The notes beneath the pieces were generated by a model that made no database searches, had not been told where the DNA came from, and was given only the letters and a program-made list of their open reading frames with translations. Of a stretch of 64,000 nucleotides of DNA, positions 9,661-20,466 are shown piece after piece; positions within the stretch are counted from its first letter, which is position 1, and every line of letters starts with the position of its first letter. Both the position numbers and the translations under genes were made by a program. The DNA comes from Manduca sexta (Eukaryota; Arthropoda; Insecta; Lepidoptera; Sphingidae), in the NCBI RefSeq assembly GCF_014839805.1, contig NC_051129.1, positions 14,078,920 to 14,142,919 on the forward strand, given 5' to 3'.

Positions 9661-10875
9661 CATACTTCCGGGGAATACCTTCTGTATCCTACGCAAATAT
9701 TTACGTCTTTAGGACGTTGACAATAAGGTGCAGATTAAAAAAAGATATTAACGTAAATCTTGTCAGGATCATGCTAAGACTTAAAATGTGACATGCCTCA
9801 TGCCACAATGCCGTTGAAAAATTCTCGCCGTAACTCGTGACTACACTTGCACGTCTTTAATGCGATAATGAATGCCATTAGACGTTATTACGGGCAATAT
9901 GAATGACTGACACATGCCACTTTAAAATACACCTCTGCTCTCAGTGTTAAGGTAAAAAATCACTAAACACGCACCTGTTGATAGATTAACGTAATGACTG
10001 AGCAGTCTTCAAACGATTGGACCAATTTACTTATTTTTTTAATACGATTCGTTGAGCTCTTTGTCTGCCTTGTTTCTGCAAAAAATGCTAATGGGGGTCA
10101 CCCGTGGCTAAATACACATTGTGGTTTAATGAAAATTAATGTAATGTATACTCTAAATGGTGATGGTAAGGTACGTTTTCGTTTGGCTGGTACACCGCTA
10201 AGTACATTTTGATCATTGATTGATTAATGACGTTCCGTTAGTGCTTGACGGCGCGATGACGTGATATTTTAGCACTATTAAAAAAATATATCTACTTTCC
10301 AAGTGATTAGGAACGTGGTCCACTATGAGATATAGTTTGAGAAAGGTAGCGCTATGTTTCCAAACAATGAATTGTATTATGTATAGTTATATTTCGCTGG
10401 ATTACTATTACGAGGTCCTATGTAATTTTTATTTATATTGGAATATGAGATTTAAAATTATCATGATAAAAAAAATTGACAAGACTCGAATAATTCGTGG
10501 CTCCCTCCTTATTTATCTCTAGATATTATTAAATATTTTTACTGAAGGAGGCATTAGAATCATGTGATATATTCAATCTTTGCTTAAAAATATGTGTAAC
10601 ATAGAACCTTACAGAAGTGAGCGACACATTTGTAAATATCTTGAAATATGCAAACGATTATCTTCTTTAAAGCACAGGCCAGCAAAGGACTAAGTGATCG
10701 ATCTGATATTTAGAAAGACATTCGAAACGCAACATGTTACTTTACTGTGGTTTTCTGTGAAAAAAAGGTACTTTCCTGGTTAAACCCACTTATCTGTAGA
10801 CGGTTTATAGCGAGTTATATCTCTACCATTTTTATTCCTACGTGGACTTATTGATTTGTCTGGCTGACGTGTATA
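9661..10875. other. Unassigned sequence
   Basis: About 1.2 kb without a recognised gene or repeat. The longest frames are around 70 codons, expected by chance in this base composition. Confidence 0.4.
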
Positions 10876-11012
10876 TTTTTCTATACGAACAAAGTGACGC
10901 TACTGCACCGACGCGATGGTAAGCGTAGTAGTGTCCAAATGGAGTATCGACTGACGAAAAATGATTATCCCTCGCGAGTTGATACAATTATGCCGGCCTG
11001 TTAAAAATGCGA
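10876..11012 (+). repeat. Family A, left part
   Basis: Left half only: GCGATGGTAAGC, ATGATTATCCCTCGCGAGTT, ATGCCGGCCTGTT, then it breaks off. Confidence 0.55.
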
Positions 11013-11164
11013 CGCCTGCATATTCTCATAGCGTCGCTTTGCGTGGACGGCGAGCTATCTTCAGCTACTTCTGACGACTTTCACAACAAATTACCAATTA
11101 AATACAAATCGAAGCGGTAAATCGCATCGACAGTGTTTTTCTATTTTGTCTCACGCACTAATAG

Positions 11165-11428
11165 ATGTTTACACGGCCATGCTTTTTATATATCAACAGT
11201 CTTGATTTGGAGAGGATGGATGATCGGAGACTGACAAAGAGGGTTTATAAGACAAATGCGGATGGAAGAGCCGGTAGGGGTCAACCGCACCGCGTTCTTA
11301 GTAAAGGACAGATCAAAAGTATCCGAAACCGGCGGGAATGCATGAAAAGATTGATGATAGTGAAGAAAGCGCGAGAAGTATGCCAGAATCGTGCAGTCTC
11401 TACTTACTACTATGGGACAGAGGCGTGA
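11165..11428 (+). pseudogene. C-terminus of a non-LTR retrotransposon (LINE), truncated
   Basis: The frame ends at the TGA at 11429 region and encodes ERMDDRRLTKRVYK, ADGRAGRGQPHR, KGQIKSIRNRRECMKRLM and KAREVCQNRAV. I recognise this as the C-terminal tail of an RTE-like LINE polyprotein, as widely seen in insects. Real homology seems to start near 11200 (DLERMDD); the 5' codons are probably chance. Polymerase and endonuclease domains are absent, so it is a dead 5'-truncated copy. The clade is inferred from the motif pattern. Confidence 0.6.
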
Positions 11429-11585
11429 TACAGTCTTGATATTTTTATTTTCATGTTTGTAAATATAGTTGTGTTTAGATAAGCAAATGGGGAGTTGAAT
11501 GATCGTATGTGATTAGGTCACAAAATAGAATTTCCATTATTTCAATCACGCCATTAATTACACCATATCATATTCATTAACTGTC

Positions 11586-11790
11586 TGAGGTGGCATGGTG
11601 TTACAGTACGACTGCACTGCTGAGGTCTCGGGTTTAATCCCCGGGCTGGGCAGTCAGTATCAGCCTGGAGTCTGGTATTTGTGCCCTATATGCCAATAGA
11701 CTCCATATTCTCCTCTGATCACTTCAAGGGACAGAATACATACGGCGAAATGTGTGTGTACCAGGTTCGCTTCCGCCTACCCTTTTGAAT
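11586..11790 (+). repeat. tRNA-derived SINE family C, copy
   Basis: tRNA-like head with B box GGGTTTAATCCCCGG after CTGCTGAGGTCTC. Body blocks are CAGTATCAGCCTGGAGTCTG, ATTTGTGCCCTATATG and GGGACAGAATACATACGGCG. The ending resembles CCTACCCTTTTGAATG. Confidence 0.65.
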
Positions 11791-12062
11791 GAAAATGCGT
11801 TCACGTCATACCAAAATTGAAGAGTATCTCATCGAATTTTTGACCACTATCAGTTTTAAACTACTTGAACCTGGCATGAGGAAAACCTCAGCTGTTTCAA
11901 TTGACGGCCGATAACAGTACAAAGCCTTTCACTTTAAAGTCTATGTACTCTTAAAAACTGTCACTCATGACTCATAGTTTGGTGGTATATGGTTTTCCTG
12001 TGCTTGTAAGGTGCTTGATAATTTGGGTTTTTCATACGGCTATGGCAAAATGAACCTAATGG

Positions 12063-12130
12063 ACATGATGTTAAGCGGTGTGGGTCTAGATAGTGTCTGA
12101 AGAGAGATAATTATTCCTGGTTGCTGGACA
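12063..12130 (+). repeat. Family A, left fragment
   Basis: TGGGTCTAGATAGTGTCTGA and AGAGAGATAATTATTCC match the fragment at 28343-28410. Confidence 0.45.
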
Positions 12131-12389
12131 ATGGACCCTGCACCATCATGCGCAGTCAATTAGACAAAAAAAATTAAGCTACCACGAATCATAAATAAAA
12201 GAAATGAACCATTTCAAAAGTATGTTACGAATGACCGTTATCTCACCCATCTCCCACATAGAGATACTATTTTAATCGCTCACGGAATCATACGCCTTGC
12301 AAACAATAAGACTTAAGTGTTATAATGGTATACAGATTTTGAAAATGTGTTTTACATACTTCGTATTTTAATTATTAATAATCAGTAAA

Positions 12390-12646
12390 TGTCTTGGTGG
12401 TGTAGTTGTCATGTATGCGCGGTACGGCAGTGCTCTGAGGTCCTGGGTCCGAATCCCTGGTCGGGCAAAATGATATTTGGGTTTTTCTGCTCGATATCAG
12501 CCCGGAGTCTGGAATTTGTACCCGATATGGTGGTAGGCTTGCCCCCGTCTCATCATGGGACAGAACAAACTTGGCGAAAAGTAAATAGGTGCCCTAATTG
12601 CGCCTCAGCATACATCTTCGGGGATAATGCGTAATGTTTGTGTGCG
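12390..12646 (+). repeat. tRNA-derived SINE family C, best-preserved copy
   Basis: Head: TTGGTGGTGTAGTTGT (A box), GCGCGGTACGGCAGTGCTCT, GGTCCTGGGTCCGAATCCCT (B box), GGTCGGGC. Body: TTTTTCTGCTCGATATCAGC, CCGGAGTCTGGAATTTGTAC, CATCATGGGACAGAAC, TTGGCGAAAAGT, CTTCGGGGATAATGCG. The head folds as a tRNA-like D and T arm, so it was spread as a pol III transcript. It is the reference for the other C copies. Confidence 0.75.
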
Positions 12647-13090
12647 TTTAGTGAATAAATATTCTAAATTAAATATAATATATTAATTGATGTTTATAAA
12701 AACAGTAATATGTAGGATGTAACTTTGCATAAAAATTCAAAATAAATGAAACTTTCCTCACTTTAATTCAATCAAAAAACTTTTTCCGAAACATTAAAAA
12801 AACGATTTAATTTGTTCTAACACAAATACTAACCTACTTACAGAAGTGTTAATATATTTTTCGTGTCGTTTTAATATGATATGTTTGTACGGATTTATTG
12901 CAAAGATTTTTTATGTGCCAATAAAAAAAAAAACAAACGGAATTGTTGTAATTTCCAAAGAAAATATAATAAATAAGTTTAAGTGTCGTCAGTCTTGGGT
13001 TATGGCGAATGCGTTCCACTTTTAAATGTTTGTTTGAAGTAAAAACTTGGTAGTCATGCCGAAAATCGAAATGAAGGGAACTGTGTAATG
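12647..13090. other. Very AT-rich unassigned sequence
   Basis: No gene or repeat group recognised. Confidence 0.4.
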
Positions 13091-13091
13091 T

Positions 13092-13145
13092 GTAGACTGT
13101 CGAGGGATAATCAACTCTCGTCAGTCGTGCCATGCGCGTATAAAA
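13092..13145 (-). repeat. Family A, small fragment
   Basis: GACTGTCGAGGGATAATCAA and CTCTCGTCAGTCG correspond to the central part of A in minus orientation. Confidence 0.45.
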
Positions 13146-13307
13146 AAAATCCTATGCTATAAATAGTTTGGATATTTGTTGGAAATTAAATCTGGGAAAT
13201 CTAAATGGATTTAAGTGAAAATTATCTCCGTAAGCATATATGATTAACTATGTAACATTTATCTGTAAGAAAAAAAAAATGTTAATCTTCAAAATGTAAA
13301 AAAATAT

Positions 13308-13315
13308 AAAAAAAA
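13308..13315 (-). terminator. Pol III terminator of the tRNA gene
   Basis: Eight A on the plus strand give a T8 stretch on the coding strand, about 10 nt after the tRNA 3' end. This is a normal pol III stop. Confidence 0.7.
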
Positions 13316-13324
13316 TCCAACTTA

Positions 13325-13398
13325 AGGCCCCGGCGAGATTCGAACTCACGATCTCCTGTTTACTAGACAGGCGCTTTAACCAACTAAGCCACGGCGCC
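13325..13398 (-). tRNA. tRNA-Thr (anticodon AGT)
   Basis: 74-nt cloverleaf on the minus strand. Acceptor arm GGCGCCG/CGGGGCC pairs except for a G-G at 4:69. D arm is GCTT/AAGC with AGTTGGTTA loop. Anticodon arm is CCTGT/ACAGG with loop CTAGTAA, so the anticodon is AGT (Thr, ACU/ACC via inosine). T arm is GTGAG/CTCGC with loop TTCGAAT; discriminator is T. There is no intron. The internal A box is TGGCTTAGTTGG, and the B box is AGTTCGAATCT, slightly off the GGTTCGANNCC consensus. CCA is not encoded, as expected in a eukaryote. The T8 run downstream suggests a live gene, but the 4:69 mismatch leaves room for a decaying copy. Confidence 0.9.
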
Positions 13399-13517
13399 TA
13401 TGGGATAGCGTTCCGAAATTGCGATACCAATACACATATGTTTTCTTCATTCTATTATCTATGCAAAAATACCTTAGATTTATTCTAACGTATTTCCAGG
13501 AATGACTGTTCTAAAAA

Positions 13518-13622
13518 TCAAACACACATCACGCCCTTATGTCCGCAGGGGTAGGTAGAGATGCAACCAGAGCACCTATTTTTCACCAAGCGTGCCCCAT
13601 GACGCGATAGGGGTCGAGCTTA
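13518..13622 (-). repeat. SINE family C, 3' fragment
   Basis: Plus-strand text includes ACACATCACGCCCTTATGTC, CACCAAGCGTGCCCCATGAC and GATAGGGGTCGAGC, which is the 3' half of C in minus orientation. Confidence 0.55.
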
Positions 13623-13763
13623 CCGCCAATTTAATACATTTCTGTATTTTTTTTAAATGCTAAAAAAAATATACGCCTACAGTTCTTATACCTTTTGAAA
13701 TTAATTTGGCACAACGCACTGTTTACTGCTAGCCTGATTCAAACTGCCTAGATTTCCCATGCT

Positions 13764-13810
13764 GGTCAAAACATTTCCAAAGGTTACACGCCTTTGGAAA
13801 TGTTTTGACC
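13764..13810. repeat. Perfect inverted repeat 1 of a hairpin cluster
   Basis: Arms of 20 bp at 13764-13783 and 13791-13810 (GGTCAAAACATTTCCAAAGG and its exact complement) with a 7-nt spacer. Confidence 0.9.
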
Positions 13811-13844
13811 TTCTCTTCCCAGTACAGACTGGGAAGAGAAGGTC
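13807..13844. repeat. Perfect inverted repeat 2 of a hairpin cluster
   Basis: Arms of 17 bp at 13807-13823 and 13828-13844 (GACCTTCTCTTCCCAGT and its exact complement) with a 4-nt spacer. It shares four bases with the preceding hairpin. Confidence 0.9.
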
Positions 13845-13864
13845 CCGGGTTTGATTTGAAGTGA

Positions 13865-13888
13865 AGTGTAGAGTACACACTCTACACT
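13865..13888. repeat. Perfect inverted repeat 3 of a hairpin cluster
   Basis: Arms of 10 bp at 13865-13874 and 13879-13888 (AGTGTAGAGT and complement) with the spacer ACAC. A tRNA-like CCCGGGTTTGATT lies between this hairpin and the previous one. Confidence 0.8.
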
Positions 13889-14965
13889 CAACAATCCGTA
13901 TAAGTCCACTAGACCAAAAAGGCGGCATATAATTAAATCAATCTAAAACTTAATGAACAACCGCAGGTCCTCCCACACTTGTTATTCCTATCAACGAAGT
14001 TTACCGAACTTTTGTTTAATTAATAATATTAATATAAAATGAGAAGAAAAAATATAATTCCACACACAAACCCACTGGTGTGTGAAAACATGTAATCTAC
14101 ATAATAATTTTTAATTAAGAAACAAGAAAGCCAAGTATTTCTAATTAGCCAACGTTAAGTGGAAGTTACTTGTCTCATGAACTTGGACTTTTATCCTTAT
14201 TTAACCTTATATTGTAATACTTTATACGTTTTAAAGGGCGTAAATGATCAAATAAGTCCCCGCTACTTATGAAAATCCACAATACCTAATATATCATGCA
14301 ATATTATAAAATACTTAGGTTAAACACTAAGTAAATTTTTGAAGGTCATCACATCACATGAAATTATATTGTTAACTGCCATTATTATGTAAAAAAAAAT
14401 GTACTGGATTTTTTTTATTAAATAATTAGTCATCAGGACAAATGTCCTCATTAATTTTATAGTTTTTTAATACAAGCAAAGGCAACTAATTTGCCATTAA
14501 AGTAGACTGATTGGGTTTTACGACATTATAATCTATGAACGTTATTTCCTTTGATGTTTGGGGAACGAGGAAACATAAATATAAAGACGGATAATGACGG
14601 TAAGGAATTGTGGCAGGTGTTGAAAACAATGACTAAGGGTTGTCGCACACACATCATCTTGAAACTCTCTCATCTCTTTGACGTAAGTCGTTTGGGAATC
14701 GCTGCATCGATTGACCGACCAAACTGATACTTCATACTCTAATACGTCATAATAGGCATATTTATAGTATAATTTTGCCTAAACACTACCTGGGTAATAG
14801 TAGGTATCAGAAATTTGAAAGCATGCTTTGAAGGTTACGCCATGCAATTGCTACTTCTAGGTCGATGCGATGATAACTGACGCAGTTAATCAGTGTTACA
14901 TTCTAAAATAACATACACAATCTAATGGGATGTTATTCAGCCGCCATCTAGCCCCTTGGAAATTT
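13889..14965. other. Unassigned sequence
   Basis: AT-rich, many A and T runs; no frame or repeat recognised. Confidence 0.4.
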
Positions 14966-14969
14966 ATAC

Positions 14970-15340
14970 ATATTATAAAACAAAGTCTCCAAAAGCTGTC
15001 TGCCTGTATGTGATCGATTTTCTCAAAGTCTGCTAAATGGATTTTACTAAAATATAGTTCAATTCTTGAGGAAGATTTAGGTCAATAGTACACTACGGTT
15101 TTATGTAAATTGACTGAAATATTACGATTACTCTTGTACCCCCTCCTCATCTGTCTGCTATCTGAACGCGATAAACTCAAAATCTACTCAACGGATTGAA
15201 ATTTGGTATGGACATTGAGATCCTGGTAAGGATATATTTTTTCCCTTGACAGTATACATCAGGACTTTTATTACGTAGAACTTTTGCACGCATGTGAAGC
15301 CGCAACAAAACCTAATTTTGTAACCTAATTTGAAGGATAA
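14970..15340 (+). repeat. Decayed Helitron-like element, family N type
   Basis: ATTATAAAACAAAGTCTCCA, TGTCTGCCTGTATG, ACTCAAAATCTACTCAACGG and GTATGGACATTGAGA, then TTTTGCACGCATGTGAAGCC GC. This order (open start, ACGGATT block, CACGCGTGAAGCCGC end) is that of the copies at 20467 and 19009. Confidence 0.45.
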
Positions 15341-15984
15341 AGGCGATATGGCAAAGTGAAGCGATGTCGTCGTGTGCGCCGACCTTAACGCAGAGAATAG
15401 TGCGCGCCCGTGTATTGTTTTTGTGGAAAAACATTTCTTTGGAAAACTAGCTCGCCTAGCGAAAGTAGATTATGTAGGCCACCTATTTTTAAACATGTGT
15501 GTGTATTTATTTGTGTTATTCTTCGGACGTTGCAGTTTGTATTTTCAGATTTGCATTCGTGGATTTGTTTTAGTGATAAAGAGTGTAACATATATTCGAG
15601 GAAATGGGCGCTGTTTTAAGGTTAAATAAATACAATAATATTTTTATTAACAATCTTCCCCTTAACTGTATCGTTATGCTTAACCAAAAGCTCAATAGAC
15701 GCGGCCGCGTCATCCAAGGGCGGCCGACGATTTGGTGCATCCTTCGTAACAACAGATCATAATAAAGATTCGGGAGTCCGCTTCAGTACACACGCACCTG
15801 TCCGAAATACAATAAGTGTACTTCCGTTCATGTTTAATAACTTTACAATTCACGATTTTGGCCTTTTATGGGGTAGGCAGATACATCATATAGTATAGTA
15901 TTGCATCATTCATTACATCATATCATGATAACATCATATAGTAGTATTGAAACAACTACTAAACTATGTTAGGGTCCATGTAAT
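15341..15984. other. Unassigned sequence with a CATCATATAGTA repeat
   Basis: Around 15885-15950 the motif CATCATATAGTA occurs twice beside related CATTACATCATATCATG. No gene recognised; 60-85-codon frames overlap on both strands, which is typical of chance. Confidence 0.4.
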
Positions 15985-16089
15985 AGAGGAGGAGTCTATT
16001 GCTATTATCCGGGAAAATTTCAGACTCCACACTGATTGTAGAAAACTACTCGATGTGGTTTCGAACCCGAGACCTCAGCAGTAGTCGCA
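15985..16089 (-). repeat. SINE family C, 5' part
   Basis: Minus orientation: GTTTCGAACCCGAGACCTCA is the B box side of the tRNA-like head; CAGACTCCACACTGAT belongs to the body. Confidence 0.5.
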
Positions 16090-16329
16090 AAATAAACAAA
16101 TCAATAGTCGATGCTGATGTTACATACACCATACTATTCAACTATGGCTGCTTCCAAATTGAAGCTATCAAGTATCAATAATCCTAATTGAGTATATTTA
16201 AGTATTGGTGGGCTGTGATATTCACGTACAAGTAGGAACTGATTAATTGCAATAATATAAAAGATAACATCTTTTATTCAAGTGGTTCAACTGGATCATT
16301 GATGCTATACACAAAATACATAATAAATT

Positions 16330-16536
16330 AAATACACATCACACTTTGTATCTCCGATGGCGTAGGCGGGGCATTTTTCCTCGTGCCTGTTCCGTCCTGA
16401 TATAATAAGGACGAGATTATTGCCATATCGAGCACAAATTGCTAACTCCGGGCACAAACTGAGCAAAAAATCATTTTTTCCCGACCCGAGACCCGATCCC
16501 GGGAGCTCAATACAACCACGCCACCGAGACCCGTAC
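16330..16536 (-). repeat. SINE family C, near full-length
   Basis: GGTAGGC-like 3' end (GATGGCGTAGGCGGGGC), CATATCGAGCACAAATTGC, GACCCGAGACCCGATCCCGG (B box) and CAATACAACCACGCCACCGA (A box) in minus orientation. Confidence 0.65.
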
Positions 16537-17548
16537 TTCAAGCTTTAACATTTCGATCCAAACCGCTGCACAATAGACGTAAACTTTATTGCGTGATATA
16601 AAAGAAATTCAAACGTAACCGTATGTCAGAATGCTTTAATTAAAACTATGATTCGAGTAATTATTAATTTTCGACCACAAACTCCCTAATTAACGTCACT
16701 AGCCTGACATGAAACGTTAATCAGGAAATATATGCCGAAAATCGTAAACCAACAGTGTCCAAAGAACAAAGAAGGTATAGACTGGACATTACTATGATAT
16801 TTTTCGAAGTACCAATTACTGTGATGACATTGCTATCTAGTGTTATAATTAAAACTCTATTTTTGCACGCGTACAGATTCTTTTACGAAATAAAAAAAAT
16901 ACTCTTTACAGACATACCAAAGATAAAAAATAGCATTTAAGCGTATATTCATGAAATAAATGATAATTGATTATCTAGGACTTGATCTAGACAGACGCCT
17001 AAATTCATAAAAACAAATTCAGGGTTTTCTTTTAACAAACATCTTTACAATATTAAGAAAATGTATAGGGATATTAATTAATACTAGTAGTCCAGTAATC
17101 GAAATTCGACCGTCGAATTGAAGATTTGTAAACATCTTATACATACATTTTATTTTTCTATACGCCTCTGTATGAACTTCAATAATGCCAAATCTCACCC
17201 CGTGCTTGCAATATACTTTAAAAGGGGTGCGTTTTCTCTTTAAATATATATTTAATTTATTATATAATAATATATTTATGTATAAACAAGCGATCTCCAC
17301 ACATTTCCGAGCTTTATTCTCTGAAACATCATAATCAAGAACTGAACACTCAAGCCTGTAGTAACAAGTTCGGGAGTGAATGGTACAAGGTGGGCGAGTA
17401 TGCGATTTGTATTTTATGTTACTTCAGTCATCAGTCCGTAGGTATAGGTTCCAGTGGCTAAGGTTCCATATAGCCCGATTCGCGCCGGCTTCCTTTTATG
17501 TGGAATTTATTATAATTTATTTTTCTTTAATTATCATACATCAATAAT
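16537..17548. other. Unassigned AT-rich sequence
   Basis: Two frames of about 60 and 93 codons are present but have no recognisable motif and low-complexity composition. Confidence 0.4.
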
Positions 17549-17630
17549 CGGAGGTGTGTGCCCTTGGGTTTTGAACCGGTGAACAGTCGTCTCTGCGGTC
17601 CGTTCCACACCTAACTAGGCTATGGCCGCT
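17549..17630 (-). repeat. SINE family B, 5' head only
   Basis: GGAGGTGTGTGCCCTTGGGT, TTTTGAACCGGTGAACAGTC and CTAACTAGGCTATGGCCGCT are the tRNA-like head in minus orientation; the rest of the element is missing. Confidence 0.65.
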
Positions 17631-17894
17631 TCGTAAATTTATTACAGTATAATTTCTATATGTATAGGTACTTGTCATCCATTCGGATACAGAACATATC
17701 TGACAAGTATCTCTACTTACAGCCTCGTGACAATTAGATATTATATACCATATACATAGCAACACTTCTTCGAATCTGCGATATCCACATGCGCTGTTAA
17801 ATTTAATTGAAATAGCTTCAAGTATTCATTAGGAATACAGACTGAGTACTGTTAAAATCAAGCCTACATGTTCATGCTATAATAAAATAATTAA

Positions 17895-18000
17895 ACCGTC
17901 AAAAACCACTAAACACAAAAAATAATTTCACGTAACAGGTATGTACTGGAAACCAATTTTACAGTCGGCTCCTCTTTTTTTTGAAGTTGGTTATAAAACA
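17895..18000. repeat. Dispersed repeat family L, copy 1
   Basis: AACCACTAAACACAAAAAAT, AATTTCACGTAACAGGTATG, ACTGGAAACCAATTTTACAG and TCGGCTCC match 26195-26275 in order. It ends in CTTTTTTTTGAAGTTGGTT, complementary to the AACCGACTTC block at 56744. Confidence 0.5.
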
Positions 18001-18242
18001 CATACAACGTGAATTAATTCATTACCGAAGTGTAAGTCCGCTGTTCTTATCGTCTTGCACCATCAACGTGTGACATGCATTAATGGTTTCCCTGTTCGCT
18101 CTCTGACTAGACTTAAAAACTTACGAACATCAAACTGCTGACGTGGCGGTGTCAGGGTGTCATCTGCTTATACAGGGTTCAGGAAAATATTCTTTATTCA
18201 TGGACGATTTTTGGCAAAATGTTAAAGGTGAAGACTTATGTG

Positions 18243-18290
18243 GTTTCATTTAGTAAAGTCAAAATGATCCTGTATAAGACAGGACCAACG
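18243..18290. repeat. Family H fragment
   Basis: TTTAGTAAAGTCAAAATGAT followed by CCTGTATAAGACAGGACCAA, as in 1330-1575. Confidence 0.4.
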
Positions 18291-18387
18291 AGACGTCGCG
18301 TCACCGTCTGACTTCGGGACGCCACTACTTCTGAAGTGGCGACCACGAACCGAGAGACGTACCCCCCACGAGATGGACCGACGACCT

Positions 18388-18427
18388 GGTCCGGGCGGAT
18401 ATAAAATATATCCTACCACCCGCGAAA
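18388..18427 (+). repeat. Family A, right-end fragment
   Basis: CCGGGCGGATATAAAATATA then TCCTACCACCCGCGAAA, the 3' end of A. Confidence 0.5.
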
Positions 18428-19008
18428 ATTGTAAATTTTATTGACATTGATATAATACAGCTAATCACGCTTCAATATCAGGTAATTAGAGTTTTCGATT
18501 TAGTACCTAACTATAAATAAACTGTTTTAAAATTTTAGTGCTATTTATATATAATCTCTGTGGACTGAGTTAGTACCAGTTACATCTAGAGAGAAAGAAA
18601 TATTTAATTTGATTTTAGTAACATATAAAAAACAAATATCTCTGCATACCCCTTCGTATACATCAGCGTGAGCTTCTATTATCTATTATAATTAACAAAT
18701 TGTAACATATCGTTAATTGTTATCATTTACCAAATACTTATATTATGAGAGAAATATACAAATTAATTATGTAAAAATGGTTAGCATTGTTCACATTTTC
18801 TGATCGTAATTGGTGAGCGTGTAGGGACCGCTGCGGGGGGTGAAGTTCTCACGATGTAGCCCTTAATAGAGATATAAATAAGAATCACATTAATATCTTG
18901 CTTGCTCATTTTCAGTGAATAATAAACAGAAAAAAAATTGGTCGTGGACATAGTCAGATACAATAAAAAAGAAAAAAAAATGTTCGTATATATCCCACTT
19001 GTTGTATT
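18428..19008. other. Unassigned AT-rich sequence
   Basis: No gene or repeat recognised. Confidence 0.4.
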
Positions 19009-19350
19009 TTAAGGCGAAAGTTTGTGAAGATGGATGTATGTATGTTTGCTCATCTTTCACGAAAAACCTACTGAACAGATTTGGATGAAACTGTACAGTA
19101 ATATTGGTTATACATCAGAATAACACGTAGGCTACAATTTGTAATGATTTTGTGTACTTAGCTCAAAATACCTTTATAACGATACTTATAAAGAAAGTTG
19201 GAAAAAAAAATCCCGGAAAACTCCTTCACGCGGGCGAATGATTTTGTGTAATTTGGTCATAATAATAACGATTCGTATTATAAAGTAATTAGGAAAAAAA
19301 AAATTCACGGAGAATTCGAAACGGACGAAACCGCGAGCAAAAGCTAGTAA
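19009..19350 (+). repeat. Helitron-like element, family N type
   Basis: GAAAGTTTGTGAAGATGGAT, GTATGTTTGCTC, AACCTACTGAACAGATTTGG, ATCCCGGAAAACTCCTTCAC and GCGGGCGAATG, then a GAAACCGCGAGCAAAAGCTA end. Confidence 0.5.
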
Positions 19351-19468
19351 ATTATAAAGGACACAATATTTGTATATAGGTTGATTAGAAGAAAATGCCT
19401 GAGGCATTTGCCCGCTTGTATGTCTTACATTTAAAAAGTATATGTATAAATAAATATATGTCTATAGT

Positions 19469-19700
19469 CTTGGTGCCTCGGTGGTGTAGATGTATTACGG
19501 TACGGCTGAAATGAAGTTTCGGGTTCGATTCCCAGGTCGGGCACATATTGGATTTTTCTACTCTGTATCAGCAGGGCCTATGGAATTTGTGCTCGATATG
19601 GCGATAGGCTCGCTCTACATTACATCATGGAATAAACATAAATGGGTGCACCAGTTGCAACTCTGACTACCCTTCGGAGTTGAAAGGTTGTGAGTGTTTA
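19469..19700 (+). repeat. SINE family C, near full-length
   Basis: Head GCCTCGGTGGTGTAGATGTA and GGTTCGATTCCCAGGTCGGG; body CTCTGTATCAGCAGGGCC, ATGGCGATAGGCTCGCT and TGGGTGCACCAGTTGCAACT, end CCTTCGGAG. Confidence 0.65.
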
Positions 19701-19784
19701 TCTGGTCTCCAAAATCTTAGTACCGTATAACATACAGAACGGTACTACTTCGGCCGAGTTCCCTTCAAATTCTAGTATATGTGA

Positions 19785-20046
19785 CTGACTGGTAACTCTC
19801 GTATGCAAGAACCGTGTAGATAGGAACCACCACAATGTCTATTTCTACCGTCAAGCAACAGTGAGCCTGCACTGTTGTGCCCCATTTGGAGGAGACATTG
19901 TAGCCAGCTTAATTAGGCTTTGAGACTTAACATCTTATGTCTCATTGCCGAGCGCAATAGTGTGTTTATAATTCAAAGTCCTGTATGGTATTGCTACTGT
20001 TTGTGAGCGGTCATGTCACCATCATGCGAGCGGCATGCTCATCTCT
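19785..20046 (+). repeat. SINE-like family F, diverged copy
   Basis: AATGTCTATTTCTACCGTCA, AGCAACAGTGAGCCTG, ACATTGTAGCCAGC, TTAACATCTTATGTCTCA and CTACTGTTTGTGAGCGGTCA mark the full order of F, with about a quarter of sites changed. Confidence 0.6.
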
Positions 20047-20097
20047 TAACCAATTTACAACAAACAACGAAAATTTTAGTTTAATATTTCTGTATAC

Positions 20098-20262
20098 TGC
20101 CCTTTAGGGTTCATATAATCCGATTCCTGCGCGCTTTCATTCATGTAAAATCTAATTATCATCAGAACGATTTGCAGACCGCATTTATACATATAAGTAC
20201 CTATATGTTGTGTCGAAATCCTTCACAGAAAATTTCACCATTCGCCACTGCGAGTTTGATTA
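20098..20262 (+). repeat. Family E, partial copy
   Basis: GATTCCTGCGCGCTTTCATT, TCTAATTATCATCAGAACGA, TTTGCAGACCGCATTTATAC and CACCATTCGCCACTGCGA. Confidence 0.55.
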
Positions 20263-20466
20263 ATGTTTCTCCAATAAGGGTTGATTGAAACTCCATAGTT
20301 TCAAAGGGCGTGACAAGCCATTACAATAGTTAAACATTTACACACTTTGCGACAAATTTTGGCAGTTATAATGAAGGGAAATTTAATGTTGTTCGTTTAA
20401 TTGGTACTAGTCGGGCTCCGATGGTCACTCGGCGCTTACAAATGTCACACATTTAAAGAAATCACT

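Noticed and set aside
12390..12470. Functional tRNA gene
   Set aside because: The tRNA-like head has A and B boxes but no complete cloverleaf and is followed by the SINE C body.
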